DNA from: Clostridia bacterium
GTDB lineage: Bacteria > Bacillota > Clostridia > UMGS1810
Reading direction: 5' to 3'
NCBI GenBank assembly: GCA_017436905.1
Contig: JAFSCF010000012.1
Location: 1-64,000 of the forward strand
Length of the DNA stretch: 64,000 nucleotides
Of the stretch, positions 37,206 to 47,846 are shown in pieces. Under the pieces are notes generated by a model. That model saw only the letters and a program-made list of their open reading frames with translations, had not been told where the DNA came from and did no database searches. The position numbers and the translations under genes are program-made. Position 1 is the first letter of the stretch. Each line of letters starts with the position of its first letter.

Positions 37206-38420
37206 ATGAAAAGGTTATTAAGTTTTTTAACTCTAATACTTATACTTTTCTCTGCTGTTCCCACAATGGCAAACGAGCAGGAAATGCGTGCGGTGTGGTT
37301 TTCGTATGAGGACTATGCGGCGCAGTTAGGCTCACTTTCGCAGGCTGAATTTGAGATAAAAGCAAATGAAATCTGCAAAAACATTAAATCTGCGGGTTTA
37401 AATACGATAATATTTCATGTAAGGGCATTTTCGGACGCATTTTATAATTCTTCGTATTTTCAATATTCCAGATACGTATACGGTCAAGCGGGATTAGCAC
37501 CTGAATACGACCCTCTTTCTTTAATGTGTTCCATCGCACACGCAAACGGGTTGGACATACATGCATGGATTAACCCCTACCGCATCGGCAACTCAAACAC
37601 TGTAACAGAAAATTCTGTTGCATACTCCTGGAAAAACACCTACGGCGACGAACGTGTGTGTGAAGTAAACGGCGCATGGTATTACAACCCCGCCAGCGAG
37701 CACGTAATTGAGTATATTGTTGAGGGCGTACGCGAGATTGTTAAAGGTTATGATGTAGACGGAATACATTTTGACGACTACTTCTATCCCACTGCCGACG
37801 AAAGTTTTGATAAAGCATCTTATGAGGCATCGAAAACGGCACTTACTTTAAATGAATGGCGAATTGAAAATATTAACTTGCTAATTAAGAAAACTTATGA
37901 TAGTATTAAAGAAATTGATACAACAGTAGTATTCGGCATCAGCCCTAATGCAGATATTGAAAAAAACTATTCTGCCTATTTTGCCGATGTAAAAAAATGG
38001 GCAACCGAGCAAGGATATGTTGATTATCTTACTCCGCAGATTTACTTTGGTTATAAAAACTCCACCATGCCTTTTGAAAGTGTACTGGAACAATGGAGCA
38101 ACCTATGTACTGTACCCAACCTTTATGTAGGTATCGCCGCTTACAAAGCAGGCAAAGAGGACAAATGGGCAGGTGACGGCAAAACAGAATGGTTAGACAA
38201 TTCCAACATGTGCGCAAGACAGATAGCAGACATAAGAAACTGTCCGAACGCAAAAGGGTTTATGCTTTTCTGCTATAGCCCTGTATGGGGGAATAATGCA
38301 ACAGAAAATGCCAAAGCAGAACTTACTGCCGTTAAAGCATTACTTACTGGAGAAACAAATAACAACTCAGGCGTATTAGATGCGTTTATAGATATTCTAA
38401 AAGCATTATTTAATATATAA
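37206..38420 (+). CDS. Secreted glycosyl-hydrolase-like protein (GHL10/DUF187)
   Basis: A 404-residue exported protein. A signal peptide occupies about residues 1-22 (MKRLLSFLTLILILFSAVPT, then MANEQ). The mature part matches the GHL10/DUF187 barrel: MRAVWFSYEDY, the NTIIFHVRAFSDAFY block, DIHAWINPYR, DGIHFDDYFYP and FGISPNAD. Family members are found with cell-wall functions but enzyme activity is not well defined. It starts 0 nt after the amidase stop with GAGGAG as ribosome binding site, suggesting a two-gene envelope unit. Confidence 0.85.
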   Translation: MKRLLSFLTLILILFSAVPTMANEQEMRAVWFSYEDYAAQLGSLSQAEFEIKANEICKNIKSAGLNTIIFHVRAFSDAFYNSSYFQYSRYVYGQAGLAPEYDPLSLMCSIAHANGLDIHAWINPYRIGNSNTVTENSVAYSWKNTYGDERVCEVNGAWYYNPASEHVIEYIVEGVREIVKGYDVDGIHFDDYFYPTADESFDKASYEASKTALTLNEWRIENINLLIKKTYDSIKEIDTTVVFGISPNADIEKNYSAYFADVKKWATEQGYVDYLTPQIYFGYKNSTMPFESVLEQWSNLCTVPNLYVGIAAYKAGKEDKWAGDGKTEWLDNSNMCARQIADIRNCPNAKGFMLFCYSPVWGNNATENAKAELTAVKALLTGETNNNSGVLDAFIDILKALFNI

Positions 38421-38448
38421 AATTAAACTTTTTAAGGAGGATATACAA

Positions 38449-39720
38449 ATGAGAATTGACACAAAACTTATTCACGAAGGATATAAGCCAAAAAAAGGCG
38501 AGCCCAGACAGTTACCTGTATACCAGAGCACTACCTTTGCATACGACACAAGTGATGAGATGGGTAAACTTTTTGACCTTGAAGCATCAGGATATTTCTA
38601 CACAAGACTTCAAAACCCCACAAACGACGCTGTTGCAGAAAAAATCTGTGCCCTTGAAGGCGGTGTGGCAGCAATGCTTACATCATCAGGTCAGGCGGCA
38701 AACTTTTATGCAATATTCAACATCTGCGAAGCAGGTGACCACTTTATAGCATCTTCTTCAATCTACGGCGGAACTTACAACCTGTTCGGCGTAACAATGA
38801 AAAAAATGGGTATCGAATGTACATTTGTAGACCAGACTCTGCCGGAAGAAGAACTGGCTAAATATTTTAAACCGAACACAAAGGCAGTTTTCGGCGAAAC
38901 TGTTACCAATCCCACCGTTACTGTTTTTGATTTTGAAAAATTTGCACGTCTGGCACACTCTCACGGTGTTCCGCTTATAGTAGATAATACATTTGCTACT
39001 CCTGTAAACTGCAGACCTTTTGAATGGGGAGCAGATATCGTAACACACTCAACCACTAAATATATGGACGGTCAGGGTGTAGGCGTAGGCGGTTGTATTG
39101 TAGACAGCGGTAATTTTGACTGGACCAAATACGCAGACAAATTCCCCGGACTAACAACTCCCGACGATTCTTACCATGGTATCACCTATACAGAAAAATT
39201 CGGCAAAGGCGCATATATTACAAAAGCAACTGCACAGTTAATGAGAGATTTTGGCTCTATCCAATCGCCCCAGAACGCATTTTATCTTAACCTCGGCCTT
39301 GAAACTTTGCACCTTAGAGTTAAAAAACATTGCGAAAACGCACTGGCTGTTGCAAAATTCTTAAAAAACAACGACAAAATTGCATGGGTACACTATGCAG
39401 GACTTGAAGACGACGAATATTATGACCTCGCAAAAAAATATATGCCAAACGGCACTTGCGGTGTACTTTGTTTCGGTGTTAAGGGCGGAAGAGAAACTTC
39501 CATTAAATTTATGGACAGTTTGAAACTTGCAACCATTGCAACACACGTGGCAGATGCAAAAACCTGTCTGCTTCACCCCGCAAGCCATACTCACAGACAA
39601 CTTTCAGATGAGCAGTTAATCGAAGCAGGTATCTCACCTGACCTTATAAGATTCTCTTGCGGTATTGAAGATGCCGACGACTTAATTGACGATATCCGTC
39701 AGGCACTCGACAAAATCTAA
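38449..39720 (+). CDS. metY: O-acetylhomoserine sulfhydrylase (Cys/Met metabolism PLP enzyme)
   Basis: A PLP-dependent enzyme of 423 residues making homocysteine from O-acetylhomoserine and sulfide. [44 protein letters not shown] and the PLP Lys in [12 protein letters not shown] are typical, as is the insertion near residues 225-265 found in MetY but not in MetB/MetC. TAAGGAGG precedes the ATG. Only 28 bp separate it from the preceding gene, with no SAM riboswitch. Confidence 0.92.
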   Translation: MRIDTKLIHEGYKPKKGEPRQLPVYQSTTFAYDTSDEMGKLFDLEASGYFYTRLQNPTNDAVAEKICALEGGVAAMLTSSGQAANFYAIFNICEAGDHFIASSSIYGGTYNLFGVTMKKMGIECTFVDQTLPEEELAKYFKPNTKAVFGETVTNPTVTVFDFEKFARLAHSHGVPLIVDNTFATPVNCRPFEWGADIVTHSTTKYMDGQGVGVGGCIVDSGNFDWTKYADKFPGLTTPDDSYHGITYTEKFGKGAYITKATAQLMRDFGSIQSPQNAFYLNLGLETLHLRVKKHCENALAVAKFLKNNDKIAWVHYAGLEDDEYYDLAKKYMPNGTCGVLCFGVKGGRETSIKFMDSLKLATIATHVADAKTCLLHPASHTHRQLSDEQLIEAGISPDLIRFSCGIEDADDLIDDIRQALDKI

Positions 39721-39754
39721 TTAAAAAAAATATTTCATTTTTTGTAAAAAATGT

Positions 39755-39783
39755 TTGACATACCATATTTGATGTGATATAAT
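39755..39783 (+). promoter_or_regulatory. Sigma-A promoter of rplU-prp-rpmA
   Basis: Consensus TTGACA (39755-39760), 17 bp, TATAAT (39778-39783). Confidence 0.85.
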
Positions 39784-39787
39784 TTTA

Positions 39788-39866
39788 CGGTAACCGCATG
39801 GATTGGGTTTGGAAATTCCTTACGGAATACCCTTTTTCAGCGAGATTGGTTAGGGAGGTGCAAAAG
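39788..39866 (+). ncRNA. Candidate L21 leader in the rplU 5' UTR
   Basis: About 75 nt lie between the promoter and rplU. A hairpin pairs GGGT (39814-39817) with ACCC and ATTCC with GGAAT (TTAC loop), followed by five T residues (39833-39837), like an attenuator. GGTAACCGC lies upstream of it. Firmicute rplU genes often carry an L21 leader that the protein is thought to bind; the position fits but I could not compare it with the Rfam model. Confidence 0.5.
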
Positions 39867-40175
39867 ATGTACGCTATTATTGAAACAGGCGGCAAACAGT
39901 ACAAAGTATCAGAAGGCGACGTAGTTTATATTGAAAAACTCGCTGCTAATGAAGGCGATGCTGTTAAGTTTGACAAAGTTTTGGCTGTTGGCGGTGAAAA
40001 TGCCGTTATCGGCACACCTGTTGTTGACGGTGCAAGCGTTGATGCTAAAGTTTTAGCACAGGGCAAGGGTAAGAAAATTATCGTTTTCAAGTATAAACCC
40101 AAAAAAGGCTCCAAAACAAAGCAGGGTCACAGACAGCCTTTCACAAAAGTTCAGATTGAAAAAATCAATGCGTAA
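39867..40175 (+). CDS. rplU: 50S ribosomal protein L21
   Basis: A 102-residue ribosomal protein beginning [18 protein letters not shown], with the C-terminal [22 protein letters not shown] signature. AGGGAGGTG precedes the ATG at 39867; the frame is open upstream into the leader but without a ribosome binding site. First gene of the rplU-prp-rpmA operon. Confidence 0.97.
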   Translation: MYAIIETGGKQYKVSEGDVVYIEKLAANEGDAVKFDKVLAVGGENAVIGTPVVDGASVDAKVLAQGKGKKIIVFKYKPKKGSKTKQGHRQPFTKVQIEKINA

Positions 40176-40178
40176 TCT

Positions 40179-40505
40179 ATGATTAAGGTTGAGATTGAAA
40201 CAAAAGGCGGCAGAATTGTAAAAGGTATTATATCGGGCCATGCAGAGTTTGCTGAGTCAAACGATATTGTGTGTGCATCGGTTTCGGCAGTGTCATTTGC
40301 AATTTTAAACGGTATTGAAAATGTACTCGGAATCCCGTTCGGTTATGAAACCGCTGACGGTTATCTGTACTTTACTATGCCGGACGACTTAGAGCCGCAT
40401 TTAGCAGACAGAGTAAGCGATTTACTCAATACTCTGTATCTGTATTTACTTGAACTTGAAAAGCAGTATGGAAAAAATATTAGAGTTTCCAAAACGGAGG
40501 TGTAA
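40179..40505 (+). CDS. prp: Ribosomal-processing cysteine protease Prp
   Basis: A 108-residue cysteine protease that removes the N-terminal extension of L27. The catalytic His is in ISGHAEFAE and the Cys in [12 protein letters not shown]. Located between rplU and rpmA, its usual place in Firmicutes. The L27 encoded next has the matching cleavage motif. Confidence 0.94.
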   Translation: MIKVEIETKGGRIVKGIISGHAEFAESNDIVCASVSAVSFAILNGIENVLGIPFGYETADGYLYFTMPDDLEPHLADRVSDLLNTLYLYLLELEKQYGKNIRVSKTEV

Positions 40506-40507
40506 CA

Positions 40508-40792
40508 ATGTTTAAATTAGATTTACAGCTCTTTGCTCATAAAAAGGGTATGGGTTCTACCAAGAACGGCCGTGACAGTGAGTCCAAACGTCTTGGTGCT
40601 AAAAAAGGCGACGGTCAGTATGTTTTAGCCGGCAATATCTTAGTAAGACAGCGCGGCACAAAAATTCACCCCGGCGTTAACGTTAAGAGAGGCAGCGACG
40701 ATACTCTCTTCGCCCTTATTGATGGCAAAGTTAAATTCGAAAGACTGGGACGCGATAAGAAACAGGTTAGCGTTTACGAAGTCGTACAATAA
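40508..40792 (+). CDS. rpmA: 50S ribosomal protein L27 with Prp-cleaved extension
   Basis: A 94-residue L27. The first nine residues MFKLDLQLF form the extension; Prp is known in other Firmicutes to cut after this Phe, leaving [21 protein letters not shown] as the mature N-terminus that reaches the peptidyl-transferase centre. The ribosome binding site GGAGGTGT overlaps the prp end. A terminator follows. Confidence 0.97.
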   Translation: MFKLDLQLFAHKKGMGSTKNGRDSESKRLGAKKGDGQYVLAGNILVRQRGTKIHPGVNVKRGSDDTLFALIDGKVKFERLGRDKKQVSVYEVVQ

Positions 40793-40807
40793 TCAATTTG
40801 TTTATTC

Positions 40808-40839
40808 AAAATCCCGGATAGATATAATCCGGGATTTTT
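40808..40839 (+). terminator. Terminator after rpmA
   Basis: AAATCCCGGAT / ATCCGGGATTT stem followed by T residues. Confidence 0.9.
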
Positions 40840-40906
40840 ACTTTTGAATTAAATGTGTCTGCCCTGCAGATATTAATTATGATTTGGCGAAAGGACGGTT
40901 AAAACT

Positions 40907-42184
40907 ATGTTGGCTGATACCGCTGTGATTAGCATTGAAGCAGGTAACGGAGGAAACGGCTTGGTTTCTTTCCACAGAGAAAAATACGTAGCAGCAGGCG
41001 GCCCTGACGGCGGCGATGGCGGCAACGGCGGAAGCGTTATAATTGCGGCTGACTCTAAAATGAGTACACTTGCAGACTTCCGTTATAAAAGAAAATATAA
41101 GGCGCAAAACGGCGGCGACGGTAAAGCAGCAAGAGGCAGCGGTAAAAACGGTGCCGACCTTGTGGTGTCTGTACCTGTAGGAACAGTTGTTAAAGATGCT
41201 CAAAGTGGCAAAATAATTGCCGACATAAAACGTCCTGACCAGAAATTTGTGGTTGCAAAAGGTGGAAGCGGCGGCTGGGGTAACTCTCATTTTGCAACAG
41301 CAGTACGCCAGATACCACGCTTTGCAAAAGGCGGTACAGACGGCGAAAAACGTGAGATTATACTGGAACTTAAACTTTTGGCAGACGTTGGTCTGGTAGG
41401 CTTTCCGAATGTCGGAAAATCTACACTCCTTTCTGTTACAAGTGATGCAAAACCTAAAATTGCAAACTACCACTTTACTACATTAGAGCCTAACCTTGGT
41501 GTAGTTGATTTAGGCGCAGGCAACAGTTTCGTTATTGCAGATATCCCCGGCATTATTGAAGGTGCTCACGAAGGCATAGGCTTAGGACACGAATTTTTAC
41601 GCCACGTTGAGCGCACAAGACTCCTTCTTCACGTGGTAGACGCATCCGGCATTGAAGGCAGAAATCCAATTGAGGATTTTGACAGCATCAATCACGAGAT
41701 AAAAATGTACAACCCCACCCTTGCAGAAAAACAGCAGATTGTTGTTGCAAATAAAACAGATATTATTACAGATGAAAAAATATACGAGGATTTCTGTGCG
41801 GAAATTGAAAACCGCGGCTACAAGTTATTTAAAATTTCTGCTGCAACCAAGGCAGGAGTTAACGAACTTATGCTTTATGTAAGCAGTATTTTAGACTCTA
41901 TCCCCGTTCCAGTGCTTTACGACGAAAACGATGAGGAAGAAACTGTTATTACATTTGAAGAAGAAGCACCGTTTACAGTACGCCGTGATAACGAGGCATA
42001 CGTAGTTGAAGGCGAGTGGCTTAAACGTCTTATCAACTCTACAAACTTTGAAGATAACGAATCCCTGCAGTATTTCCAGAACGCATTGCGTAAAAAAGGA
42101 GTTATACGTGCGCTTATTGAAAAAGGTGCAGGTGAGGGTGACCTTATAAGGATTTACGAACTGGAATTTGAATATATAGAATAA
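40907..42184 (+). CDS. obgE: Obg-family GTPase
   Basis: An essential ribosome-associated GTPase of 425 residues: glycine-rich Obg fold (1-157, with PDGGDGGNGG), G domain with GFPNVGKST (G1), DIPGII (G3) and NKTD (G4), and a C-terminal OCT domain (about 345-425). AAAGGA is 11 nt upstream of the ATG. It lies between the rpmA terminator and the yhbY promoter. Confidence 0.96.
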   Translation: MLADTAVISIEAGNGGNGLVSFHREKYVAAGGPDGGDGGNGGSVIIAADSKMSTLADFRYKRKYKAQNGGDGKAARGSGKNGADLVVSVPVGTVVKDAQSGKIIADIKRPDQKFVVAKGGSGGWGNSHFATAVRQIPRFAKGGTDGEKREIILELKLLADVGLVGFPNVGKSTLLSVTSDAKPKIANYHFTTLEPNLGVVDLGAGNSFVIADIPGIIEGAHEGIGLGHEFLRHVERTRLLLHVVDASGIEGRNPIEDFDSINHEIKMYNPTLAEKQQIVVANKTDIITDEKIYEDFCAEIENRGYKLFKISAATKAGVNELMLYVSSILDSIPVPVLYDENDEEETVITFEEEAPFTVRRDNEAYVVEGEWLKRLINSTNFEDNESLQYFQNALRKKGVIRALIEKGAGEGDLIRIYELEFEYIE

Positions 42185-42185
42185 G

Positions 42186-42214
42186 TTGACAATTTACGCA
42201 AAAAATTGTATAAT
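42186..42214 (+). promoter_or_regulatory. Sigma-A promoter of the yhbY-nadD-yqeK-LCP-rsfS-leuS operon
   Basis: Consensus TTGACA (42186-42191), 17 bp, TATAAT (42209-42214), starting right after the obgE stop codon. Confidence 0.87.
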
Positions 42215-42256
42215 TAAAGTTGGTCTAAAAACAGAATTTGAAAGGAAACTTTTAAT

Positions 42257-42550
42257 ATGTTAAACAGCAGACAACGTGCACAACTGAGAGGTATTGCAAA
42301 CTCTTTAAACGCAACATTTCAGGTGGGGAAATCAGGCATTGTACCAAATATGGTAAGCCAGATAAGCGACGCTTTGGAAATGCACGAACTGGTTAAAGTG
42401 CACGTATTGGAGAACTCACCGCTTGAAGTACGTGAGGCATGCAGGGAAATGGCCGAGGCCACCGGTGCAGACCCTGTTCAGGTAATCGGCAGAAAATTCA
42501 TCATATACCGCAGGTCAGAAGAAAATCCACAGATAGTTCTGGTGAAATAA
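42257..42550 (+). CDS. yhbY: CRM-domain RNA-binding protein YhbY
   Basis: A 97-residue single-CRM-domain protein associated with ribosome assembly. LNSRQRAQLRGIAN at the start and the VGKSGI (GxxG-type) loop are typical. Stop and the following nadD start are 1 nt apart. AAAGGAA serves as ribosome binding site. Confidence 0.92.
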   Translation: MLNSRQRAQLRGIANSLNATFQVGKSGIVPNMVSQISDALEMHELVKVHVLENSPLEVREACREMAEATGADPVQVIGRKFIIYRRSEENPQIVLVK

Positions 42551-42551
42551 A

Positions 42552-43139
42552 ATGAAGATTGGTATTTTGGGCGGAACATTTAACCCTATCCATTCGGGGC
42601 ATATTGCTATGGCAGAATATGTACTCCGGCATATGGGTATGAACAAAATTTGCTTTCTGCCAAACGGTCAGCCACCGCACAAAAAAGATGATAAAATAGC
42701 GGACAAACATCACCGGTTGGAAATGGTAAAACTCGCAATCGAGGATAAGCCGGAATTTTATGTGTCCGACTACGAAATAATGCAGGACAAGCATTGCTAT
42801 ACGGTTGATACAATTAAATATTTTCATTCACTTAACGATGATGAATATTATTTTATACTCGGTGCAGATTCGCTGTTTCAGTTATCTACATGGAAAGATG
42901 CAGACGAACTCAAAAAAATCTGCTCATTTATAGTGTGCGACAGAGCACGCCAAGGCAATACCGATGCCGAGGTTAAAAAATTAAGGCAGCAAGGTTGCAA
43001 CATTATGCTTTGTGATATGCCGCTTATAGATATAACCTCTACCTCTATACGCCAAATGATTAAAGATGGTATGGATATATCAGGTTATACTGCTACTAAT
43101 GTGGCACAGTATATATACGATAATAAACTTTATTTATAA
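42552..43139 (+). CDS. nadD: Nicotinate-nucleotide adenylyltransferase
   Basis: Forms deamido-NAD from nicotinate mononucleotide and ATP. 195 residues with GILGGTFNPIHSGHI (nucleotide-binding HxGH) at 4-18, FILGADSLFQLSTW, and ISSTxIR-type ending ITSTSIRQMIKDG. It sits in the conserved obg-yhbY-nadD-yqeK-rsfS neighbourhood. Confidence 0.96.
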   Translation: MKIGILGGTFNPIHSGHIAMAEYVLRHMGMNKICFLPNGQPPHKKDDKIADKHHRLEMVKLAIEDKPEFYVSDYEIMQDKHCYTVDTIKYFHSLNDDEYYFILGADSLFQLSTWKDADELKKICSFIVCDRARQGNTDAEVKKLRQQGCNIMLCDMPLIDITSTSIRQMIKDGMDISGYTATNVAQYIYDNKLYL

Positions 43140-43149
43140 AGGTGCATAT

Positions 43150-43716
43150 ATGACTATAGAACAAATGACTGAAAAACTTTGCAACACTTTAGAAGAAAAG
43201 CGCTTTAAACATTCTGTAAATGTTATGGAAACGGCTGTTAAACTGGCTGAGTGTCATGGAGCAGATATAGAGAAAGCACGCATAGCCGGCCTTCTGCACG
43301 ATTGTGCAAAAAACTATTCTAAAGATGCAATGTATGGTTTATGTGCTAATTACCGCATAGACTTAGACGATGTTTCTAAAAAGGAATTTGGTCTGCTCCA
43401 CGGTTTTGTGGGTGCGCATATTTTAAAAGACGAATACGAAATTGACGATACAGAAATTTTTGACGCAGTATATTACCACACTATCGGCAAACCCGATATG
43501 CCGTTGCTTACAAAAATTATTTTTATAGCAGATTGCATAGAGCCTATGCGTATGGCACCGTGGGTAGACGATATCCGCAATGAAGTGTACAACGATATTG
43601 ACAAAGCACTTATAATTCAACTTGACAACACAATAAGGTCGGTACTTAAAAAAGGTACGCTTTTGCACACAAATACAATTGATACAAGAAACTATTACAT
43701 TGAAAAAACGAGGTGA
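43150..43716 (+). CDS. yqeK: HD-domain diadenosine tetraphosphatase YqeK
   Basis: A 188-residue HD hydrolase that splits Ap4A symmetrically in Firmicutes. Metal ligands are visible in FKHSVNVMETA, LLHDCAKNY and the later YYHTIGKP and IADCIEP. The ATG at 43150 with AAAGGTG upstream gives MTIEQMTEKL; longer readings lie in nadD. It follows nadD by 10 nt. Confidence 0.92.
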   Translation: MTIEQMTEKLCNTLEEKRFKHSVNVMETAVKLAECHGADIEKARIAGLLHDCAKNYSKDAMYGLCANYRIDLDDVSKKEFGLLHGFVGAHILKDEYEIDDTEIFDAVYYHTIGKPDMPLLTKIIFIADCIEPMRMAPWVDDIRNEVYNDIDKALIIQLDNTIRSVLKKGTLLHTNTIDTRNYYIEKTR

Positions 43717-43721
43717 ACATA

Positions 43722-45002
43722 TTGTCACGCAAAACAAAAATTTACATAAGGATGACTATTGCTTTTACCCTTATATTTGTTTTAATAGCGGCTGCTATAT
43801 TAGGCGCATTCTGGGTAAAAGATTATTTATACGGCTCAACATCAGACCTTAACGACAAAACAATGCAAAAATCATACGTAAACGCTCTGCTTTGCGGTGT
43901 TGACAAAGACGGCTACCGCACAGACGTGCTTATACTTGCACAGATGAACTTAATTACCAATACTATAAATATGGTACAGATTCCACGTGACACTTATGTT
44001 GACATTAACCACATAGACAAAAAAATCAACTCTGCATACGGTTATAACAAAGAAGAACAACTTTTTAAAGAAGTATCATATATTCTGCCCGGTGTGGAAA
44101 TAGATAAGTATATGCTTGTAAACATTAAAGGCTTCCGCGAGATTATAGACGCTATCGGCGGAGTGGAATTTGATGTTCCGGCAAACCTTAAATACGATGA
44201 CCCATACCAGGATTTGCATATTGACTTAAACAAAGGTATGCAAAACTTAAACGGCAAAAAAGCGGAGCAACTTGTAAGATTCCGTAAAGACAACGACGGC
44301 AACGACATTGAAACTCTGCTAGGAATTTCCAGAGTGGATATGCAGCGTGAGTTTATCTACACCGCCATTGACCAGATTTTAAGCGTAAAAAACGTCCTTA
44401 AAGTGCCCAAACTCATTTCAATCGCAACAGATAACGTGACGACCAACTTCACATATGACGACATTGCAAAATACGCACCTATGGTTTTAAAAATAGGTAT
44501 AGATTCCATCAACATAATGTCACTTCCCGGTGAAGACAGATACGAACACGCTGCCTGGTATTTTATCCACGACCGTGCCGCAACTGTACAGATGATAAAA
44601 GAATTCTTTACACCTGAAAGAGATGAAATAAGCACTCAGGAACTCGCTATCCGTGACCAACTCATCGGCGAAGACAGTCAGACTAATGATATTCCTCAGG
44701 GATTAGTGCTTGAAAATTCATTCTTTAACAGATTTTTAACTGTCGACATTATCGACGGTTCAAACGGCTCTGCCGACATTGACGATGTAGTAGCAAAAAT
44801 TGAAAAGTATGGTTTTACAGTTAAAAAGATTAACGACGCAAGCACTGTAAACTATGCAAAATCAGTAGTAATCGCTAAAAAAGATAACGACAGCGGTGCT
44901 AAAATTGCCAAGGTTCTCGGTATGGACCACTTTACACTTAATCCGGACAAAGGAAACGGTACATCTGTTACTGTTATAGTGGGCAGCGATATGAAAAATT
45001 AA
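43722..45002 (+). CDS. LytR-CpsA-Psr (LCP) family wall-polymer ligase (TTG start)
   Basis: A membrane-anchored enzyme of about 426 residues that attaches teichoic acids or other glycopolymers to peptidoglycan. A transmembrane helix lies at about residues 11-32; the LCP domain (about 60-215) has LCGVDKDGYRTDVLIL, QIPRDTYVDI and the RFRKDNDGND segment with phosphate-binding Arg residues; a LytR_C-type domain occupies about 325-426. GAGGTG overlaps the yqeK stop and suits the TTG at 43722 better than the in-frame GTG at 43713. Confidence 0.9.
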   Translation: MSRKTKIYIRMTIAFTLIFVLIAAAILGAFWVKDYLYGSTSDLNDKTMQKSYVNALLCGVDKDGYRTDVLILAQMNLITNTINMVQIPRDTYVDINHIDKKINSAYGYNKEEQLFKEVSYILPGVEIDKYMLVNIKGFREIIDAIGGVEFDVPANLKYDDPYQDLHIDLNKGMQNLNGKKAEQLVRFRKDNDGNDIETLLGISRVDMQREFIYTAIDQILSVKNVLKVPKLISIATDNVTTNFTYDDIAKYAPMVLKIGIDSINIMSLPGEDRYEHAAWYFIHDRAATVQMIKEFFTPERDEISTQELAIRDQLIGEDSQTNDIPQGLVLENSFFNRFLTVDIIDGSNGSADIDDVVAKIEKYGFTVKKINDASTVNYAKSVVIAKKDNDSGAKIAKVLGMDHFTLNPDKGNGTSVTVIVGSDMKN

Positions 45003-45015
45003 TAAGGAGCAAGTT

Positions 45016-45369
45016 ATGAATTCTTACGATTTGATGAAAATAGCCGCAAAAGCCGCTGACGGCAGAAAGGCTATAAATATAAAAGTGCTTCATGTGGAGG
45101 AACTTACTACCCTTTGTGATTATTTTATAATCTGCTCGGGCACATCTACCCCGCACATGAACGCCATATACGAAGAAATTGACCTTAAACTCTCCGAAGC
45201 CGGCATCAAGCCTGCCGCAAGAGAGGGCTTGGGTAACCCCGGTTGGGTATTGCTTGATTACGGTGATGTAATAGTGCATATATTCAACGAAAATTCACGT
45301 GAGTTTTACTCCATAGAACGTCTGTGGTCAGACGCCGAGGAGATTAATGTAGAAAATTTAATTGATTAA
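45016..45369 (+). CDS. rsfS: Ribosomal silencing factor RsfS
   Basis: A 117-residue protein that binds L14 and blocks subunit joining under starvation. The [19 protein letters not shown] and [24 protein letters not shown] motifs are diagnostic. AAGGAGC precedes the ATG; leuS follows by 14 nt. Confidence 0.95.
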   Translation: MNSYDLMKIAAKAADGRKAINIKVLHVEELTTLCDYFIICSGTSTPHMNAIYEEIDLKLSEAGIKPAAREGLGNPGWVLLDYGDVIVHIFNENSREFYSIERLWSDAEEINVENLID

Positions 45370-45383
45370 AAGAGGTATCTGCT

Positions 45384-47840
45384 ATGAATTACAACTTCTC
45401 AAAAATCGAAAAGAAGTGGCAAAAAGTCTGGGAAGACACTAATGCTTTCAAGACAGAAATCAACGACAAACCTAAGTATTACACTCTGGAGATGTTCCCC
45501 TACCCGTCAGGTAAACTGCATATGGGTCACGTGCGCAACTACTCCATTGGCGATGTTGTTGCCCGTTACAAAAAAATGAACGGCTACAATGTTTTACACC
45601 CAATGGGTTGGGACTCTTTCGGTCTGCCCGCTGAAAACGCAGCCATTAAAAACAACATTCCCCCAAATGACTGGACATGGTCAAACATAGACAATATGAG
45701 AGATCAGTTAAAGGCTATGGGTATCAGTTACGACTGGGACAGAGAAATTGCCACCTGCCATAAAGACTATTATAAATGGACACAGTGGATGTTCTTACAA
45801 CTTTTCAACAACAACCTTGCATACAAGAAAAAATCGTATGTAAACTGGTGTCCCGATTGCCAGACAGTTCTCGCTAACGAGCAGGTTGTGGGCGGTCATT
45901 GCGAAAGATGCAAAGCCGAAGTGGGCAAAAAAGACCTCGAACAGTGGTTCTTTAAAATTACAGATTATGCCGACAGACTTTTAACTGATATTGACCGTCT
46001 TAAAGGCTGGCCCGAAAAAGTACGTACTATGCAGACCAACTGGATTGGCAAAAGCATCGGTGCTGAAGTTAAATTTACAGTTGACGGTTCAGGTGAAGAA
46101 CTTACTGTATTTACCACCCGTCCTGATACTATCTATGGCGTTACATATATGGTAATCGCCCCCGAACACCCGATTGTTCCCGAACTTATCGCAGGCAGCG
46201 AAACAGAGTCTGAATGCAAAGAGTTCATTAAAAAGATGCAGTTCTTAAACGAAATTGCACGTACCTCTACAGATACAGAAAAAGAGGGCGTATTCACCGG
46301 TAAATATGTAATTAACCCATTAACCGGCAAAAAGATACCTCTCTATCTTGCAAACTATGTACTGCTCGACTACGGCACAGGTGTTGTAATGGCAGTACCT
46401 GCGCACGACCAGAGAGACTTTGACTTTGCTAAAAAATACAACCTCCCAATAGAGGCTGTTATCTCTCCCGATGGAAGCGATATAGATGGCTCAACACTTG
46501 AGGCTGCTTTCGAGGCTGAAGGCACAATGATTAACTCAGGTGACTTCAATGGCATGTCAAATAAAGAGGCTATGCCAAAAATCATTGAGTATATTCAGGC
46601 AAACAATATGGGCGAGCAGAAAGTAAACTTCCGTCTGCGTGACTGGCTGATTTCTCGTCAAAGATACTGGGGTGCTCCTATCCCGATTATCTACTGCGAA
46701 GAACACGGTGCTGTGCCCGTGCCCGAAAAAGACCTGCCCGTTCTTTTGCCTGATGATGTTAAATTTACAGGTCAGGGCGAATCTCCGCTTAAATCATCAG
46801 AAAGTTTCATAAATGCACCCTGCCCTATCTGCGGCAAAATGGGCCACAGAGAAACAGATACTATGGACACATTTGTATGTTCATCATGGTATTTTATGCG
46901 CTATTGCGACCCGAAAAATGCTGAAAAAGCATTCGATAAAGAAGCAGCAGATTACTGGATGAATGTTGACCAGTACATTGGCGGTGTAGAGCACGCAATT
47001 CTGCACTTGCTCTATGCAAGATTCTTTACAAAAGTTATGCACGATTTGGGTCATATCTCATGCGACGAGCCTTTTGAAAATCTGCTCACACAAGGTATGG
47101 TATTAAAAGACGGTACCAAGATGAGTAAATCAGTAGGCAACGTAGTAAGCCCTGATGAAATTATCGATAAATATGGTGCAGACACAGCAAGACTCTTTAT
47201 ACTCTTTGCTGCTCCGCCTGAACGTGACCTTGAGTGGAGCGATACTGCGGTTGAAGGCTCACACAGATTTATAAACCGAGTATTCAGATTTGTTGACGAT
47301 AAAAAAGATACATTTTCGTTCGGCAGCAAATACGACGTATCTGCGCTTAGCGCTGATGATAAAAATCTTCGTTTTGTGCTTAACAACACAGTAAAACGTG
47401 CTACAGACGATATCGGCAGCCGTTTCAATTTCAATACTGCTATATCAAGCATTATGGAACTTGTTAACGCAATGTACGCTTACACAGGCGATAATACAGC
47501 ACTTGTAAACGAATGTGTTGAAAAACTGGTTATTATGCTCGCTCCGTTTATCCCCCACGTAGCAGAGGAAATGTGGGAAATGCTCGGAGGTAAGGAAAGC
47601 GTTCATAACCAGAACTGGGTAACATACGACGAAGATGCACTTGTTAAAGACGAGATTGAACTCGTACTTCAGATTAACGGCAAAGTTAAGGACAAAATAA
47701 ATGTTCCCGCTTCCGCTTCTGAAGACGAAATCAAAGAACTCGCTCTTACAAACGAAAACATCATTAAATCTACCGAGGGCAAACAGATTGTTAAAACAAT
47801 CCTTGTTAAAGGCAGACTTTTAAATATCGTTGTAAAATAA
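45384..47840 (+). CDS. leuS: Leucyl-tRNA synthetase
   Basis: A class I synthetase of 818 residues with HMGH in [12 protein letters not shown], the CP1 editing domain with [14 protein letters not shown], the Zn-finger-like Cys pairs (CPDC, CERC, later CPIC) and KMSKS ([10 protein letters not shown]). AGAGGT is upstream of the ATG. Last gene of the operon, closed by a terminator. No T-box leader precedes it. Confidence 0.97.
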   Translation: MNYNFSKIEKKWQKVWEDTNAFKTEINDKPKYYTLEMFPYPSGKLHMGHVRNYSIGDVVARYKKMNGYNVLHPMGWDSFGLPAENAAIKNNIPPNDWTWSNIDNMRDQLKAMGISYDWDREIATCHKDYYKWTQWMFLQLFNNNLAYKKKSYVNWCPDCQTVLANEQVVGGHCERCKAEVGKKDLEQWFFKITDYADRLLTDIDRLKGWPEKVRTMQTNWIGKSIGAEVKFTVDGSGEELTVFTTRPDTIYGVTYMVIAPEHPIVPELIAGSETESECKEFIKKMQFLNEIARTSTDTEKEGVFTGKYVINPLTGKKIPLYLANYVLLDYGTGVVMAVPAHDQRDFDFAKKYNLPIEAVISPDGSDIDGSTLEAAFEAEGTMINSGDFNGMSNKEAMPKIIEYIQANNMGEQKVNFRLRDWLISRQRYWGAPIPIIYCEEHGAVPVPEKDLPVLLPDDVKFTGQGESPLKSSESFINAPCPICGKMGHRETDTMDTFVCSSWYFMRYCDPKNAEKAFDKEAADYWMNVDQYIGGVEHAILHLLYARFFTKVMHDLGHISCDEPFENLLTQGMVLKDGTKMSKSVGNVVSPDEIIDKYGADTARLFILFAAPPERDLEWSDTAVEGSHRFINRVFRFVDDKKDTFSFGSKYDVSALSADDKNLRFVLNNTVKRATDDIGSRFNFNTAISSIMELVNAMYAYTGDNTALVNECVEKLVIMLAPFIPHVAEEMWEMLGGKESVHNQNWVTYDEDALVKDEIELVLQINGKVKDKINVPASASEDEIKELALTNENIIKSTEGKQIVKTILVKGRLLNIVVK

Positions 47841-47846
47841 TATAAT

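Noticed and set aside
38421..38448. SAM riboswitch ahead of metY
   Set aside because: Only 28 bp separate metY from the preceding stop codon, too short for any such element.
40877..41473. A 198-codon open frame on minus opposite obgE
   Set aside because: Antisense to the glycine-rich Obg fold; the Cys/Ala-rich product is explained by reverse-reading glycine and alanine codons.
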